A stretch of DNA of 64,000 nucleotides, from assembly GCA_030645235.1 (NCBI GenBank), contig JAUSMV010000012.1, positions 496,001 through 560,000 of the forward strand, read 5' to 3'. The translations under genes were made by a program, and so were the position numbers. The notes beneath the pieces were generated by a model. That model did no database searches and was not told where the DNA came from. It saw only the letters and a list, made by a program, of their open reading frames with translations. Origin of the DNA: Parvibaculum sp. GTDB lineage: Bacteria; Pseudomonadota; Alphaproteobacteria; Parvibaculales; Parvibaculaceae. This document shows, in pieces, positions 46,118-57,047 of the stretch (position 1 is its first letter; each line of letters begins with the position of its first letter).

Positions 46118-47806
46118 TCAGGCCGCCTGTACGCTGGAAAGGAAAGTTTCGATACGGGATTTGAGGTCCGTTGACTGGCGACCGAGATCGTTCGACGCCG
46201 ACAGAACCTGGTTGGCGGCAGCGCCCGTTTCTTCGGCGGCTACCTGCACATTGGAAATGGCAGAAGACACTTCGGTCGTACCGGCAGAGGCCTGCTGAAT
46301 GTTGCCTGCAATTTCCTGCGTGGCTTCGTTCTGCTGGCCAATTGCTGTGGCGATAAGGTTGGCGGTCTGCTGCACTTCACTGACAATGGCACTGATCTCA
46401 CCGATGGATGTTACAGCGTCATTGGTTTCGGCCTGAATGGCCGCAATGTGTTGTGCGATTTCGGCGGTCGCTTTGGCGGTCTGATTGGCCAGCACTTTTA
46501 CTTCGTTCGCGACGACAGAGAAACCCTTGCCTGCTTCACCGGCGCGTGCCGCTTCAATCGTGGCATTGAGCGCAAGCAGGTTTGTCTGCGCGGCAATGTC
46601 CTGAATGAGACCGACCACTTCGCCGATCTGGTCGGCGGCGCGGGCGAGCTGCTGCACTTTGTCGTTGGCGCGGGCGGCCTTGTCGGCGGCATCGTCCGAG
46701 ATTGTGGCGGAGCGGCTGACCTGACGGCCGATTTCGCTGATCGAGGCTGAGAGTTCTTCGGCAGCACTTGCGACTGTTTGCACGTTGATACCGGCTTCTT
46801 CGGCGGCGCTCGCCACAGACGCTGCCTGCTCGCTCGTCTGATCTGACGTTGTGTTCATTGCGCGGGCTGTTTCCTCAAGGCTGCGAGAGCTTTCCGAGAA
46901 GCTGTCGAGAATGCCGGCGACTTCGCCTTCGAAGTTGGAGACGAGGTGTTGCAGGGATTCAGCACGCTTCATACGGGCGGCCTGCTCGGTCGCTTGCTCA
47001 GTGCTGAGTTTGTCAGCTTTGATCATGTTGTCGCGGAAAATCAGCACGGCCTGCGCCATGGCACCCACTTCGTCCTGACGGTCGGTCGCAGGAATATTAA
47101 TCGTTTTGTCGCCGCCTGCGAGTTTGGTCATGGCGTCGGTCATGCGGATGATCGGTGACGAAATCATGCGTGTGAGCCAGAAGCCCATGCCGACGGCGGC
47201 GATGAAGGCGACAATCGTGCCGCCGATCTGGGTTGTTGTGGTGAGAGTAAAGTCGGTTTCCAGATTTTTCTGCGCGCCTTCAACATCGCGGCGCATATTA
47301 TTCTGCACCGCTTCGGCGAGCTTCTGCATCTCATTCATTTCGGCCTGACCGGCACCCGCGACGAGCATGGCGCGGGCTTCCTCGACAGTATCGGGATGCT
47401 GCATCAGTTTAATCTGCTTGGCGACAGCTTCATTGTACCAGGTGTCCGACAGATCGTTGACCTTTTTCAGGGTGGCAACTTCCTCGGCTTCCATCGTGCC
47501 GCCTTTCAGCATTTCGCTGTAGGTTGAACGAAAATTTTCGCGGGCTTCTTCAAGCTCTTTCACGAAGGTCGGATCGTCTGCTGCCATGAAGCCGCGCAGC
47601 GCACTTTCCTGCGCGTTGAGCGCGCTGACCAACTGACCCGTGCGGATAGCTTCGCGTGATGAATTGAACACGACGGTTGAAGCGTTTTCGCTCAACGTGA
47701 TCATCGTGTAGGAGATCGCCCCGACGCTAAGCATCACGAACAGGATGGCGCCAAACGCAATGATGATCTTGCGCGAGATGGGGAGGTTCTGAAGTAAGCG
47801 TGTCAT
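46118..47806 (-). CDS. methyl-accepting chemotaxis protein
   Basis: 562 residues. TM1 is about residues 14-35 ([19 protein letters not shown]), followed by a periplasmic helical sensor of about 160 residues resembling a four-helix or CHASE3-like bundle. TM2 is near 190-210 ([17 protein letters not shown]), then HAMP ([18 protein letters not shown]). The cytoplasmic coiled coil has the invariant hairpin [20 protein letters not shown] for CheA/CheW contact. The ligand is unknown. It is cotranscribed (14-bp gap) behind a periplasmic Cache-like protein that could supply ligand recognition. No che genes lie in the window. Confidence 0.93.
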   Translation of the reverse strand: MTRLLQNLPISRKIIIAFGAILFVMLSVGAISYTMITLSENASTVVFNSSREAIRTGQLVSALNAQESALRGFMAADDPTFVKELEEARENFRSTYSEMLKGGTMEAEEVATLKKVNDLSDTWYNEAVAKQIKLMQHPDTVEEARAMLVAGAGQAEMNEMQKLAEAVQNNMRRDVEGAQKNLETDFTLTTTTQIGGTIVAFIAAVGMGFWLTRMISSPIIRMTDAMTKLAGGDKTINIPATDRQDEVGAMAQAVLIFRDNMIKADKLSTEQATEQAARMKRAESLQHLVSNFEGEVAGILDSFSESSRSLEETARAMNTTSDQTSEQAASVASAAEEAGINVQTVASAAEELSASISEIGRQVSRSATISDDAADKAARANDKVQQLARAADQIGEVVGLIQDIAAQTNLLALNATIEAARAGEAGKGFSVVANEVKVLANQTAKATAEIAQHIAAIQAETNDAVTSIGEISAIVSEVQQTANLIATAIGQQNEATQEIAGNIQQASAGTTEVSSAISNVQVAAEETGAAANQVLSASNDLGRQSTDLKSRIETFLSSVQAA

Positions 47807-47820
47807 TTTATGGCCTGGGT

Positions 47821-48459
47821 TTAGCTTGAATGTGGGAGTCTGCCGCGACGGATAAGTTCATCGACATTGATCTCAACGGTTGCCGCACCGAGCAGTTCAT
47901 TGGTTTCAGGATCGATGATGGCGAAGCTCACCTGTTGACGCGTTGACTTGGTTTCGTCGTCATATTCAGGCTCATCGATCAGAATGGCGTCGCGACCTTT
48001 GGCGAAAGTTTCCTGATATTTCGGCTCATCGCCCTGCCAATAGTCAGATGTCGCGGATGACTGGCCGACATTGAGGCCTTTGGCGTCAAAGACGAAAATT
48101 TCTGTGAAGAGGCCATGCGATTCGGCCTTCCTACGGATGAGAAATGAGCTCAGCGGATTGCCCATGAGCTGCGCGATCAGCGGCTGCGTCGCGCTCTTGG
48201 TTTCGGCACGCCATTGACTGTCGAGTCTGTCGATTTCGTTCTGGTCAATGCCGGCATAGCGCTTGTTTTGCGCATTGAGCGAGATGGTCGTGACGCGCGA
48301 TGTGATGATTTTGCGCAGTTCCTCGGCAATGGCGGGTGTGAGCGATGTGATTTTTGCAGGTGCAACCGCTTCAACAGGCGTTGTCACTTCTGCTGCAAAA
48401 GCGTATGCGGATGAGAAGAAAATGGCGACGGTGAGTCCTGCCACAATATGTCGAAACAT
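47821..48459 (-). CDS. periplasmic PDC/Cache-like sensor-domain protein
   Basis: 212 residues with a signal peptide ([16 protein letters not shown]). The mature protein has the pattern of a free-standing PDC (Cache-type) sensor: a long N-terminal helix ([20 protein letters not shown]), [32 protein letters not shown] (the Cache strand-loop with DYWQGDE), and [21 protein letters not shown]. Such domains normally sit inside chemoreceptors or kinases. Here the protein has no membrane anchor or signalling domain and is the first gene of a two-gene unit with a chemoreceptor, suggesting it acts as that receptor's partner. Confidence 0.78.
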   Translation of the reverse strand: MFRHIVAGLTVAIFFSSAYAFAAEVTTPVEAVAPAKITSLTPAIAEELRKIITSRVTTISLNAQNKRYAGIDQNEIDRLDSQWRAETKSATQPLIAQLMGNPLSSFLIRRKAESHGLFTEIFVFDAKGLNVGQSSATSDYWQGDEPKYQETFAKGRDAILIDEPEYDDETKSTRQQVSFAIIDPETNELLGAATVEINVDELIRRGRLPHSS

Positions 48460-48571
48460 TGCCTCGGTCCTGTATCTGACCGGCGGAATCCTTCTGCCGG
48501 TTTGATTTCTGTTGAATCAGAACCTAGGCGGTTTGGGCTAATGCTTTGTTCGGGATAGGCAGAGCGTGCGT

Positions 48572-51500
48572 TCAGATTTTGTTAATGCCGGAGCTTGAGC
48601 CATAGCCGCCGCCGCCCGGGGTCTCAATGATGATGGCATCACCCGCTTCCAAATCACGCTGATCGGAACCTGAAAGCTCAATAATCTGACCGTTTTTTAG
48701 CCGTAATGAATTTCTGCCGCATTGCGCGGCATCTCCACCCTTAAGTCCGAATGGCGCGACGATGCGATGTGTTGAAAGAATCGATGCGGTCATATTTTCG
48801 CGGAAGCGGATCACGCGGCGCACGCCATCGCCGCCGTGATACTGGCCATTACCGCCTGTGCCGCGTCTGATTGAGAAGCTTTCAAGCATAACCGGAAAAC
48901 GCCATTCGAGAATTTCGGGGTCCGTGAGGCGTGAGTTGGTCATGTGGGTGTGAACGGCATCCGCGCCGTCAAATGTCGCGCCCGCACCTGCGCCGCCGCA
49001 AATGGTTTCGTAATACTGGTGGCGTTCATTGCCGAAGGTAAAATTATTCATCGTGCCCTGCGCCGATGCCATAACGCCGAAGGCCCCGAACAGCGCGTCG
49101 GTGACAGCCTGGCTCGTCTCAACATTGCCGCCGACAACAGCCGCCGGATAGGCGGGCGAGAGCATGGAGCCTGCGGGGATCACAATCTCAAGCGGTTTCA
49201 GGCAGCCTTCATTGAGCGGTATGTCGTCATCCACCATGCAGCGAAAGACATAGAGCACGGCGGCGCGCGCGACCGCTGACGGCGCATTGAGATTGCTCTT
49301 GAGCACAGCGCTTGTGCCGGTGAAGTCGATTTTGGCGCTGCGTGTGGCGGCGTCCACTGTCACCTTCACGCAGATTTTAGAGCCGTCATCCATCGGTTGC
49401 ACAAATTCGGCGTCCTTCAATCTGCCGATCACGCGGCGCACGCTTTCCTCGGCATTGTCCTGCACGTGGCGCATATAGGCTTCGACCACATCGAGGCCAA
49501 AATCGCTGACCATCTTGCGCAGTTCCTGTGCGCCTTTTTCGCAGGCGGCGATTTCGGCGCGCAGATCAGCAAGGTTCTGATCCGGGTTGCGCGCTGGCCA
49601 GCGGCCCGAGGTGAGGAGTGCGCGCATCTCGGCTTCGCGGAAATGGCCCTTGTCCACGAGCTTAAAATTATCAATGAGGATGCCTTCTTCCTCGACGCTT
49701 TTGGAATGGGCGGGCATGGATCCCGGCGAGATGCCGCCAATATCCGCCTGATGGCCACGCGCAGCGACATAGAAGAGCCGCGTGGTGCTGTCACTATCAT
49801 AGACCGGAGCCACAACCGTCACGTCGGGCAGATGCGTGCCGCCATTGTAAGGCGCGTTGAGCACGAAGACGTCACCGGCCCCCATGTCGGGGTTCTGGTC
49901 GATCACAGCGCGCACGCTCGCGCCCATTGATCCTAGATGGACCGGCATATGCGGCGCATTGGCGACGAGACCGCCGCTGCGGTCAAAGATTGCGCATGAG
50001 AAATCGAGCCGCTCTTTGATATTGACGGAGAAAGCTGTCTTTTCGAGCGTGAAGCCCATTTGTTCGGCAATTGACATAAAGAGATTGTTGAAAATCTCCA
50101 GCATGACGGGATCGACATCCGTGCCGATGGCGTTGCCGCGCACCTTCGCTTTGAGGCGCGTCAGCATGATGTGATTGAGCGGTGTCACCTCCGCTTGCCA
50201 TTCCGGTTCGATCACAATGGTCTGGTGCGGTTCAATGATAATGGCGGGACCGGTGATCTTGTGTCCGGTGCTAAGGGCGTCGCGCAGATAGAGCGGCGCG
50301 TCGTGCCATTGTCCTTCGGTGAAAAGGCGCACAGTGCGTTCCGGTACTGGCGCGCCGGTGCTGGCGGAAGCGGAAGGTTTTTCCCCGCTCACATCAGCGT
50401 CGCGGCCGATCGCTTCAACCGACAGAGCTTCAATGATGATGGGCTTCTGCTCGGCAATAAAGCCAAAGCGTTTGCGGTGCGCGGCTTCAAAAGCGGCGCG
50501 CACGGCGTCCGCCGTGCCGTGGTCGATCAGCAAAGCCGTGTCCGTGCCTGCATAGCGCAGGTGAAGGCGCGGCTGTGTTGTGATGCGGGCCTTAGCAATG
50601 CCTTGCGTGGCAACTTGCGCGACTGTCTCGGCGCTGAGTTCGGCAATGGCCTTGGCGACAAGCGCCATGCCGTCATTGTCGAGCGGGGCTTCAATTGCGC
50701 GTTGGCGACCGGCGCGAATATCAGCGAGCCCCATGCCATAGGCCGACAGCACACCTGAAAGCGGATGAAAGAAAATGCGGCTCATGCCGAGTGCGTCGGC
50801 GACAAGGCAGGCATGTTGCCCGCCTGCACCGCCAAAACAGGTGAGCGCATAGGCCGACACATTATGTCCGCGCTGGACGGATATTCTCTTGATCGCCTGC
50901 GCCATGTTCTCAACCGCAATGCGGATATAGCCGTCGGCCATCTCTTCCGCAGAGCGGTTGAGCTGTCCGGCGAGCGCGCTGAACTGCTTGTGTACCGTGT
51001 CGGCATCAAGCGGCGTCTTGCCATCGGGTCCGAAGACCGACGGAAAGAAATCAGGTTGTAATTTTCCCGTCATCACATTGGCATCGGTGACGGTCAGCGG
51101 TCCGCCGCGCCGGTAGGCCGCGGGGCCGGGCAGAGCGCCAGCCGAATCCGGTCCCACGCGCAAGCGGTCATGGTCATAATGGAGGATCGAGCCGCCGCCC
51201 GCCGCGACGGTGTGAATTTGCATCATCGGCGCGCGCATGCGGATGCCTGCAACTTCGGTTTCAAAGCTGCGCTCTAATTCGCCGTCATAGTGGCAGACAT
51301 CCGTTGATGTGCCGCCCATATCAAAGCCGATAAGCCTTTCGATGCCTGCAAGCCGCGCCGTCTCCACCGCGCCGACAACGCCGCCTGCCGGACCGGACAA
51401 GATCGCGTCCTTGCCTTCAAAGTGCTTGGCCTCTGTCAGTCCGCCTGACGATTGCATGAAGTAGAGCCGCGTCGTCTCACCCAGAGCATCGGCGACGCGG

Positions 51501-52189
51501 TTCACATAGCGTTTGAGAATGGGTGAGAGATAGGCGTCGACCACGGTTGTGTCGCCGCGCGAGACAAATTTCATCAGGGGGCTGACGCCATGGCTTGTTG
51601 AGATTTGCGTGTAGCCGATCTCGCGGGCGATTTCGGCGGCGCGGGCTTCGTGGGCGGGATAGCGATAGCCATGCATAAAGCAGATGGCCAGTGCGCGGAT
51701 GCCCTGCGCGTAAGCCCTGGTGAGCACGTTGCGCGTTTCGGCTTCGTCAAGCGGTGTCAGCACCTCGCCTTCAGCCGTCAGGCGCTCGCTGACTTCGGCG
51801 CTTTGCTCAAACAGCATGTCGGGCTTGACGATGTGCAGGCGGAACAGATGCGGGCGGTTCTGATAGCCGATCCTGAGCGCGTCGCCGAAGCCGCGCGTGG
51901 TGAGAAAGAGCACACGCTCGCCTTTGCGTTCGAGCAGAGCATTGGTCGCGACCGTTGTGCCCATTTTCACAGCACCGATTTTGTCGGCGGGGAGGTTTGC
52001 ACCTTTTGCGACACCCAAAGACAGACGGATGCCCTGCAGCGCCGCGTCTTCATAGTGTTCGGGGTTTTCGGACAGGAGTTTCAAAGCATCGAGTGTGCCG
52101 TCGGGCTTGCGCACAACAATGTCGGTAAAGGTGCCGCCGCGGTCGATCCAGAAATCGTAAAGTGCCGGAGTTTTGCTTTGCTCGCTCAT
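48572..52189 (-). CDS. 5-oxoprolinase (fused HyuA-HyuB type)
   Basis: 1205-residue protein with the HyuA-like ATPase part ([20 protein letters not shown] at the start, [45 protein letters not shown]) in the first 700 residues and the HyuB-like part ([68 protein letters not shown]) in the rest. The fused order and length equal eukaryotic and bacterial ATP-dependent 5-oxoprolinase, which opens 5-oxoproline to glutamate. N-methylhydantoinase activity is an alternative. Single gene; about 180 bp upstream are noncoding. Confidence 0.9.
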   Translation of the reverse strand: MSEQSKTPALYDFWIDRGGTFTDIVVRKPDGTLDALKLLSENPEHYEDAALQGIRLSLGVAKGANLPADKIGAVKMGTTVATNALLERKGERVLFLTTRGFGDALRIGYQNRPHLFRLHIVKPDMLFEQSAEVSERLTAEGEVLTPLDEAETRNVLTRAYAQGIRALAICFMHGYRYPAHEARAAEIAREIGYTQISTSHGVSPLMKFVSRGDTTVVDAYLSPILKRYVNRVADALGETTRLYFMQSSGGLTEAKHFEGKDAILSGPAGGVVGAVETARLAGIERLIGFDMGGTSTDVCHYDGELERSFETEVAGIRMRAPMMQIHTVAAGGGSILHYDHDRLRVGPDSAGALPGPAAYRRGGPLTVTDANVMTGKLQPDFFPSVFGPDGKTPLDADTVHKQFSALAGQLNRSAEEMADGYIRIAVENMAQAIKRISVQRGHNVSAYALTCFGGAGGQHACLVADALGMSRIFFHPLSGVLSAYGMGLADIRAGRQRAIEAPLDNDGMALVAKAIAELSAETVAQVATQGIAKARITTQPRLHLRYAGTDTALLIDHGTADAVRAAFEAAHRKRFGFIAEQKPIIIEALSVEAIGRDADVSGEKPSASASTGAPVPERTVRLFTEGQWHDAPLYLRDALSTGHKITGPAIIIEPHQTIVIEPEWQAEVTPLNHIMLTRLKAKVRGNAIGTDVDPVMLEIFNNLFMSIAEQMGFTLEKTAFSVNIKERLDFSCAIFDRSGGLVANAPHMPVHLGSMGASVRAVIDQNPDMGAGDVFVLNAPYNGGTHLPDVTVVAPVYDSDSTTRLFYVAARGHQADIGGISPGSMPAHSKSVEEEGILIDNFKLVDKGHFREAEMRALLTSGRWPARNPDQNLADLRAEIAACEKGAQELRKMVSDFGLDVVEAYMRHVQDNAEESVRRVIGRLKDAEFVQPMDDGSKICVKVTVDAATRSAKIDFTGTSAVLKSNLNAPSAVARAAVLYVFRCMVDDDIPLNEGCLKPLEIVIPAGSMLSPAYPAAVVGGNVETSQAVTDALFGAFGVMASAQGTMNNFTFGNERHQYYETICGGAGAGATFDGADAVHTHMTNSRLTDPEILEWRFPVMLESFSIRRGTGGNGQYHGGDGVRRVIRFRENMTASILSTHRIVAPFGLKGGDAAQCGRNSLRLKNGQIIELSGSDQRDLEAGDAIIIETPGGGGYGSSSGINKI

Positions 52190-52371
52190 GTCTTGAAATT
52201 GCCATAAGCGGGGCAGGGGAGCGAGGCGAATTGCGTGTAGCTACGCTGCTCTCGCGCATGTGGCGGAAAGTCACGGGGGCGTGGCAGAAACCGAGGCAAG
52301 TTGCGGATGGTTGGTCATGCTTTGCGGAATTGGCGGGTGCGGGCACGGGCAAAAGCCCTTAAGCTTTCACC

Positions 52372-53076
52372 ATGTCCATTTGGGGAAAAATCGCAGGTGC
52401 CGGAGTGGGGCTCGCCGTTGGCGGGCCGCTGGGCGCGCTTGTCGGTGCGGTGGCGGGCCACCTCGTCATTGATCGTGCGCTTGCGGACAATGAAGTCGTC
52501 TTCACGGTTGCTCTGATTGCGCTGTCGGCCAAAATGGCGAAGGCTGACGGCGAAGTGTCAGAAGCTGAAATCCGCGCCTTTGAAGAAGTGCTGAAAGTGC
52601 CGGATGCCGAGCGTGCCAATGTTGCCCGCGTCTATAGGATCGCACAGCAGGACGTGGCGGGTTTTCAGGCCTATGCCGAACAGGTGGCGCGGATCTATCG
52701 CGGCGCTCCGGCCATGCTCGAAGACGTGCTTGATGCGCTTTTTCACATTGCCAAGGCCGACAAACATGTCCATCCCGCCGAACTTGATTATCTGCGTGCG
52801 GTTGCTGACATTTTCGGCTTTTCCGAAATTGAGTTTGCCCGTATCCGTGCGAGCCATTTGGGTGCGGATAAAACTGATCCGTATCTTGTTTTGGGTATCA
52901 CGCCGGATATTTCGACCGACGATCTGCGCAAGGCCTATCACCGCCTCGTGCGCGAGAACCATCCCGACACGCTGATCGCGCGCGGTGTGCCCAAAGAGCT
53001 TGTCTCCATCGCCAATGAAAAGCTCTCTGCTATTAACGTGGCTTACGAGAAGATTATGGCGTCGCGAAAGAGCTAG
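52372..53076 (+). CDS. TerB-J-domain protein, DjlA-like co-chaperone
   Basis: 234 residues. A glycine-rich hydrophobic N-terminus (GKIAGAGVGLAVGGPLGALV) may anchor it to the membrane. A helical TerB domain follows (about residues 40-150, with acidic KMAKADGEVSEAEI and HIAKADKHVHPAEL repeats). Then comes a C-terminal J domain with DPYLVLGITPDIS and the HPD tripeptide in RENHPDTLI that stimulates DnaK. This is the DjlA layout with an unusual J domain spacing typical of alphaproteobacterial forms. Confidence 0.88.
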   Translation: MSIWGKIAGAGVGLAVGGPLGALVGAVAGHLVIDRALADNEVVFTVALIALSAKMAKADGEVSEAEIRAFEEVLKVPDAERANVARVYRIAQQDVAGFQAYAEQVARIYRGAPAMLEDVLDALFHIAKADKHVHPAELDYLRAVADIFGFSEIEFARIRASHLGADKTDPYLVLGITPDISTDDLRKAYHRLVRENHPDTLIARGVPKELVSIANEKLSAINVAYEKIMASRKS

Positions 53077-53139
53077 GCGAAATAGCCGCTTTGCTCTAAC
53101 AAGTGCCAACTCTCCCCCTCGGTCCGAGCCTTCAGTCGC

Positions 53140-54006
53140 ATGACCCGCCAGCACCTCGCCTTTATGATGTTCATCAACCTCGTCTGGGGGTTCGCGCTTA
53201 TTGCGTCGAAGGTGGGACTTGATCATTTTCCGCCCATGCTGTTCACGGCGTTCCGCTTCCTGCTCATCATTGCGGTGCTGTTTCCGTTTCTGCGCCTGCA
53301 TGAAGGGCGCATGAAGCAGGTTTTGATTATCGCGGTTTGCGCCGGACCTTTGGGCTTTGGCTTTTTCTTTGCGGGGTTGTCGCTTTCCAATCCGTCTGTC
53401 GTGGCGGTGGTGAGCCAGCTCGGTGTGCCGTTTGCCACCATCATGTCGGTGATCTTTCTCGGCGAGCAGGTGCGCTGGCGGCGCTGGCTCGGCATTGCTC
53501 TGTCCTTTTTCGGTGTCATGGTCATCAGCTTTGATCCCGTCGTCTTCCATTTCTGGACGGGCGTGGTCTGCGTTGTGATTTCGGCGCTGATCGGCTCGGT
53601 CGGTACAATCTTCCAGCGCCAGATTAAAAATGTCGGCGTTTTCGAGATGCAGGCCTGGATTGCGATGGTCGCCGGTCCTGTGATGCTCGGCATGTCACTG
53701 GCCTTTGAGAGCAACCATTGGGAGATTGTGCAGACAGCGTCATGGCTCAATTGGAGCGGCGTGCTTTACACGGCCTTTGCCTCAAGCCTGATCGGCCATG
53801 CGGGCATCTACTATCTGCTGCAACGTTATGAAGTCACGCAAACCGCGCCGCTGACCTTGCTTTCGCCGATTATCACCGTCATCTTTAGTGTTCTGTTGCT
53901 GGGGGACGTGGTGACAATCCGGATGCTTATCGGTGCGCTGATTGCGCTGACAGGCATTCTCATTGTGTCGCTGCGCCAGAAACAAATCGTCGATACGGGG
54001 CCGTGA
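53140..54006 (+). CDS. EamA/DMT-family transporter
   Basis: 288-residue drug/metabolite transporter with ten hydrophobic helices in two EamA repeats. FMMFINLVWGFALIASKVGL begins the first and GVVCVVISALIGSVGTIFQRQ the second. The C-terminus is basic and polar. The substrate is not predictable. It lies between the DjlA-like and the amidase genes, 63 bp and 26 bp away. Confidence 0.87.
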   Translation: MTRQHLAFMMFINLVWGFALIASKVGLDHFPPMLFTAFRFLLIIAVLFPFLRLHEGRMKQVLIIAVCAGPLGFGFFFAGLSLSNPSVVAVVSQLGVPFATIMSVIFLGEQVRWRRWLGIALSFFGVMVISFDPVVFHFWTGVVCVVISALIGSVGTIFQRQIKNVGVFEMQAWIAMVAGPVMLGMSLAFESNHWEIVQTASWLNWSGVLYTAFASSLIGHAGIYYLLQRYEVTQTAPLTLLSPIITVIFSVLLLGDVVTIRMLIGALIALTGILIVSLRQKQIVDTGP

Positions 54007-54032
54007 ACATTCGGCCCAATGCCTGAGGCCAA

Positions 54033-54761
54033 ATGATCCCCATCGAGCTTCGTCCCTCACCCAATTTCAATGACCGGCCGCAACCGCCGGTGATCGACAT
54101 TCTTGTTTTGCATTACACAGGCATGGGCAGCGCCGAGGCCGCGCTCCGCCAGCTTTGTTCACCGGAGGCCAAAGTCTCATCGCATTATGTGGTGAACGAG
54201 GACGGTCATGTGTTGCGCCTTGTCGATGAGGAAAAGCGCGCCTGGCATGCGGGCGTGTCGAGCTGGGCAGGGATTAATGATCTCAATGGCCGCTCTATCG
54301 GTATTGAGATTGTGAATAGCGGCCATGATGGCGGCTGTCCGCCTTATCCCGATCAGCAGATGCAGGCGGTTGAAAAACTCTGTCAGGAGATTATTTCGCG
54401 CCACCCGATTGTGCCGCGTTCAGTGGTCGCCCATTCCGACATTGCGCCGGGCCGTAAGGCAGATCCCGGCGAATGGTTCGATTGGGCGCGTCTTGCGCGG
54501 GCCGGTGTCGGTGTCTGGGTTGAGCCTCAGCCGATTGTGGACGGGCCGGTGCTAAAGCTTGGTGATCGTGGCGATCCGGTGTCGGAATTGCAGTTCCGGC
54601 TGGCGAATTACGGTTACGGGATTGAAGTGCTGGGTGTTTACGATGAGCGCACACGCGCCGTCGTCGAAGCGTTCCAGCGTCATTTCCGCCCCGCCAAAGT
54701 TGACGGCGTGGCCGATCTTTCGACCGTGGCCACGCTCCGTCTTCTTCTTGATGCGGTCTGA
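54033..54761 (+). CDS. N-acetylmuramoyl-L-alanine amidase (AmpD/AmiD type) with peptidoglycan-binding domain
   Basis: 242 residues: an amidase_2 domain (LVLHYTGMGSAEAALRQL, VSSHYVVNEDGHVLRLVDE, SIGIEIVNSGHD, VVAHSDIAPGRKADPG) with the Zn ligands His, His and Asp, followed by a peptidoglycan-binding-1 domain (LKLGDRGDPVSELQFRLANYG). It removes stem peptides from murein fragments. No convincing signal peptide is present, so it may act in the cytosol on recycled muropeptides, although the cell-wall-binding domain points to periplasmic work. It ends 7 bp from the convergent oxidoreductase gene. Confidence 0.9.
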   Translation: MIPIELRPSPNFNDRPQPPVIDILVLHYTGMGSAEAALRQLCSPEAKVSSHYVVNEDGHVLRLVDEEKRAWHAGVSSWAGINDLNGRSIGIEIVNSGHDGGCPPYPDQQMQAVEKLCQEIISRHPIVPRSVVAHSDIAPGRKADPGEWFDWARLARAGVGVWVEPQPIVDGPVLKLGDRGDPVSELQFRLANYGYGIEVLGVYDERTRAVVEAFQRHFRPAKVDGVADLSTVATLRLLLDAV

Positions 54762-54768
54762 GGAGCCC

Positions 54769-55731
54769 TTACGGGATCAGCAACACGCGACCGACCGCCT
54801 TGCGGCTTTCGATATATTCATGGGCCGCAGCGGCGTCTTTCAGCGCAAAGGTCTTGTCGATCACGACTTTCAGCTTGCCTGCCGCCGCGTCGTTGATGTG
54901 ACGCTGGATATTGTCATGCACACGGTCGGAGAAAATTTCCGCGCCGAGGAAAACACCAGACAGTGTCTGGTTGAGGCCCATCATGGCCGACACATCGACC
55001 TTGGCCGGATCGCGACCGGCTTGTCCCACGAGAGACACGTGACCGCGATAGCCGAGAGAGTCGAGTGACTTTTGCAGCGTTGTGCCGCCGACAGGATCAA
55101 CGACGAGATTGACGCCCTTATTGTCGGTCAGGCGTTTCACTTCGGCGACGAGATCCTGCGTCGCGTAATTGATGCCGTGATCCATACCGAATTCTTTGAG
55201 ACGGGCGAGACGATCATCGCTTGAGGCTGTGGCGATGACAGTTGCGCCCGCGCGTTTGGCGAGCTGGATGGCGGCAAGGCCGACGGCACCGGCACCGGCT
55301 TGCACGAGAACGGTCTGTCCCGATTGCAAATGACCGTATTCAAACAGGCAATCGTCCGCCGTGCCGAAGGGCACGGGGATGGCAGATGCGAGTTTGATAT
55401 CGAGATTGTCCGGCACATGCCAGGCGGTGCGCGCAAAGACCGAGCGCAACTCGGCGTGCGATCCGGCGAAATTGACGGTGGTGGCGCGGTCGCCGATCTT
55501 GAAATCGGTGACTTCGGAACCCACTTCGATGACAGTGCCCGCCGCCTGATAACCCACGATATGCGGGCGGGTGGCGAGTTCGCCACCGGCGCGGTTCAGT
55601 GTGTCGCCGCCTTCGATGCTGACGGCCTCAACTTTGATGATGATACCTTGCGTTTCGCATTTCGGGTCCGGCACATCTTCGTATTTCAAAACGCTGGGCG
55701 GGCCGTTTTCGTAATAGACAGCGGCTTTCAT
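54769..55731 (-). CDS. NADPH:quinone oxidoreductase-like MDR protein
   Basis: 320-residue medium-chain dehydrogenase/reductase of the zinc-free quinone reductase type. MKAAVYYENGPPSVLKYEDV begins the catalytic domain, VQAGAGAVGLAAIQLAKRAGA is the NADPH Rossmann loop, and LVVDPVGGTTLQKSLD and the C-terminal EYIESRKAVGRVLLI follow. No structural-zinc cysteine cluster is present. Probable role: reduction of quinones or enones. Substrate not known. Confidence 0.88.
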   Translation of the reverse strand: MKAAVYYENGPPSVLKYEDVPDPKCETQGIIIKVEAVSIEGGDTLNRAGGELATRPHIVGYQAAGTVIEVGSEVTDFKIGDRATTVNFAGSHAELRSVFARTAWHVPDNLDIKLASAIPVPFGTADDCLFEYGHLQSGQTVLVQAGAGAVGLAAIQLAKRAGATVIATASSDDRLARLKEFGMDHGINYATQDLVAEVKRLTDNKGVNLVVDPVGGTTLQKSLDSLGYRGHVSLVGQAGRDPAKVDVSAMMGLNQTLSGVFLGAEIFSDRVHDNIQRHINDAAAGKLKVVIDKTFALKDAAAAHEYIESRKAVGRVLLIP

Positions 55732-55852
55732 GGGTCACTCCGTGAATTTGGTGATTTTACTTAGGGGCAATGTCGGGGCGCAGGTCGCTGAGTGCAACCA
55801 CCTGACGCGGATAAACTTGACGTCAACCGCCTATGCCCCCTATGTCCATGTG

Positions 55853-56227
<375 letters not shown>

Positions 56228-56339
56228 ATTTTTCAATTTGCCTCATTTTCAGGCCATTTTGCCCCCAAAACCGTCATTTTGAGGGTGGATACAGAACCCG
56301 TCACAGGATGATCCGGTATCGAATACTTGCGGTTATTTT

Positions 56340-56354
56340 GTTCTTCTTTTGTTC
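56340..56354. promoter_or_regulatory. candidate LexA box (alphaproteobacterial type)
   Basis: GTTCTTCTTTTGTTC fits exactly GTTC-N7-GTTC, the SOS box of alphaproteobacteria. It lies about 210 bp before mraZ. Eight fixed bases occur by chance about twice in a window this size over both strands, so position, not the motif alone, makes it of interest. Confidence 0.4.
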
Positions 56355-56436
56355 TAAAGTATTCATACTTCCTATTGCCTGCTCAGCCCTGTGAAATCGG
56401 TCTCAAGCCCGCTGAATACCTAGTGTTTCCGTTGAC

Positions 56437-56471
56437 GCCCATGTAATCCCATGGTATCCCATGACAGCCCG
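56437..56471. promoter_or_regulatory. MraZ-binding box array
   Basis: GCCCA, TCCCA, TCCCA and GCCCG stand at 56437, 56447, 56457 and 56467, exactly 10 bp apart. On the minus strand they read TGGGN pentamers with 5-bp spacers, the reported recognition pattern of MraZ. They lie 90-125 bp before mraZ, where autoregulation of the dcw cluster is expected. Confidence 0.75.
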
Positions 56472-56561
56472 TATATTGTCGGCACCGGCCCAGCCGGTAC
56501 CGCGTTCACGGGCGGGTATGCGGATGGTCTCGCGCGGTGCGGGTGTCCCAACAGGAAATGA

Positions 56562-57047
56562 GTGCTTCCTATGGAGTCGTTCCGGGGGCGGTTCACGAAC
56601 AGGATTGATGCGAAGGGACGGGTCTCCGTGCCCGCTAAATTCCGCTCGATCGTGATCGCCCAGGGTCTCAGCGGCATCATTTGTTCTCCCTCGTTCAAAG
56701 GTCCCTATCTCGAAGCGGGCGGTCCGGCCTACGGCGCCATGCTCGATCAGATGATCAATCGCCTCGGCATGTTTTCCGACGCGCATGACAATCTCGCCGC
56801 CGCGCTCTATGGCGAAAGCCACGACATCTCCTTTGATGGTGACGGACGCATCGTGTTGCCCGAAGAAATGCGCGCGCATGCCAACATCACGGAAGAGGCT
56901 GTTTTTGTCGGTTTCGGTGCGCGCTTCCTCATTTGGGAACCGAAGGCCTACGAACAATTCCGTCTCAACGCTTTGAGCGATGCGAAGTCGCTCGGCGATT
57001 TGCTGCAACCGGCAAACCCCGTTCGCCCGAACGGCGGTAACACATGA
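56562..57047 (+). CDS. mraZ: MraZ, transcriptional regulator of the dcw cluster
   Basis: 161 residues from GTG at 56562 (AGGA 5 bases upstream); ATG at 56571 is an alternative. Two AbrB-like repeats with the DxxxR signatures: FTNRIDAKGRVSVPAKFR (first) and SFDGDGRIVLPEEMRAHANI (second). MraZ forms a ring that binds TGGGN direct repeats before its own gene; such repeats are present. It overlaps rsmH by ATGA. Confidence 0.95.
   Translation: MLPMESFRGRFTNRIDAKGRVSVPAKFRSIVIAQGLSGIICSPSFKGPYLEAGGPAYGAMLDQMINRLGMFSDAHDNLAAALYGESHDISFDGDGRIVLPEEMRAHANITEEAVFVGFGARFLIWEPKAYEQFRLNALSDAKSLGDLLQPANPVRPNGGNT

Larger units (their letters stand above)
56228..56561. other. rnpB-mraZ intergenic region
   Basis: No gene seen in 334 bp. 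It contains a partial copy of the rnpB 3' core (56285-56307), a LexA-like GTTC-N7-GTTC site (56340-56354) flanked by GAATACTT (56321-56328) and AAGTATTC (56357-56364), the interrupted palindrome AAGTATTCATACTT (56357-56370), and four 10-bp-spaced MraZ-type boxes. The promoter of the dcw cluster must lie here. Confidence 0.6.
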
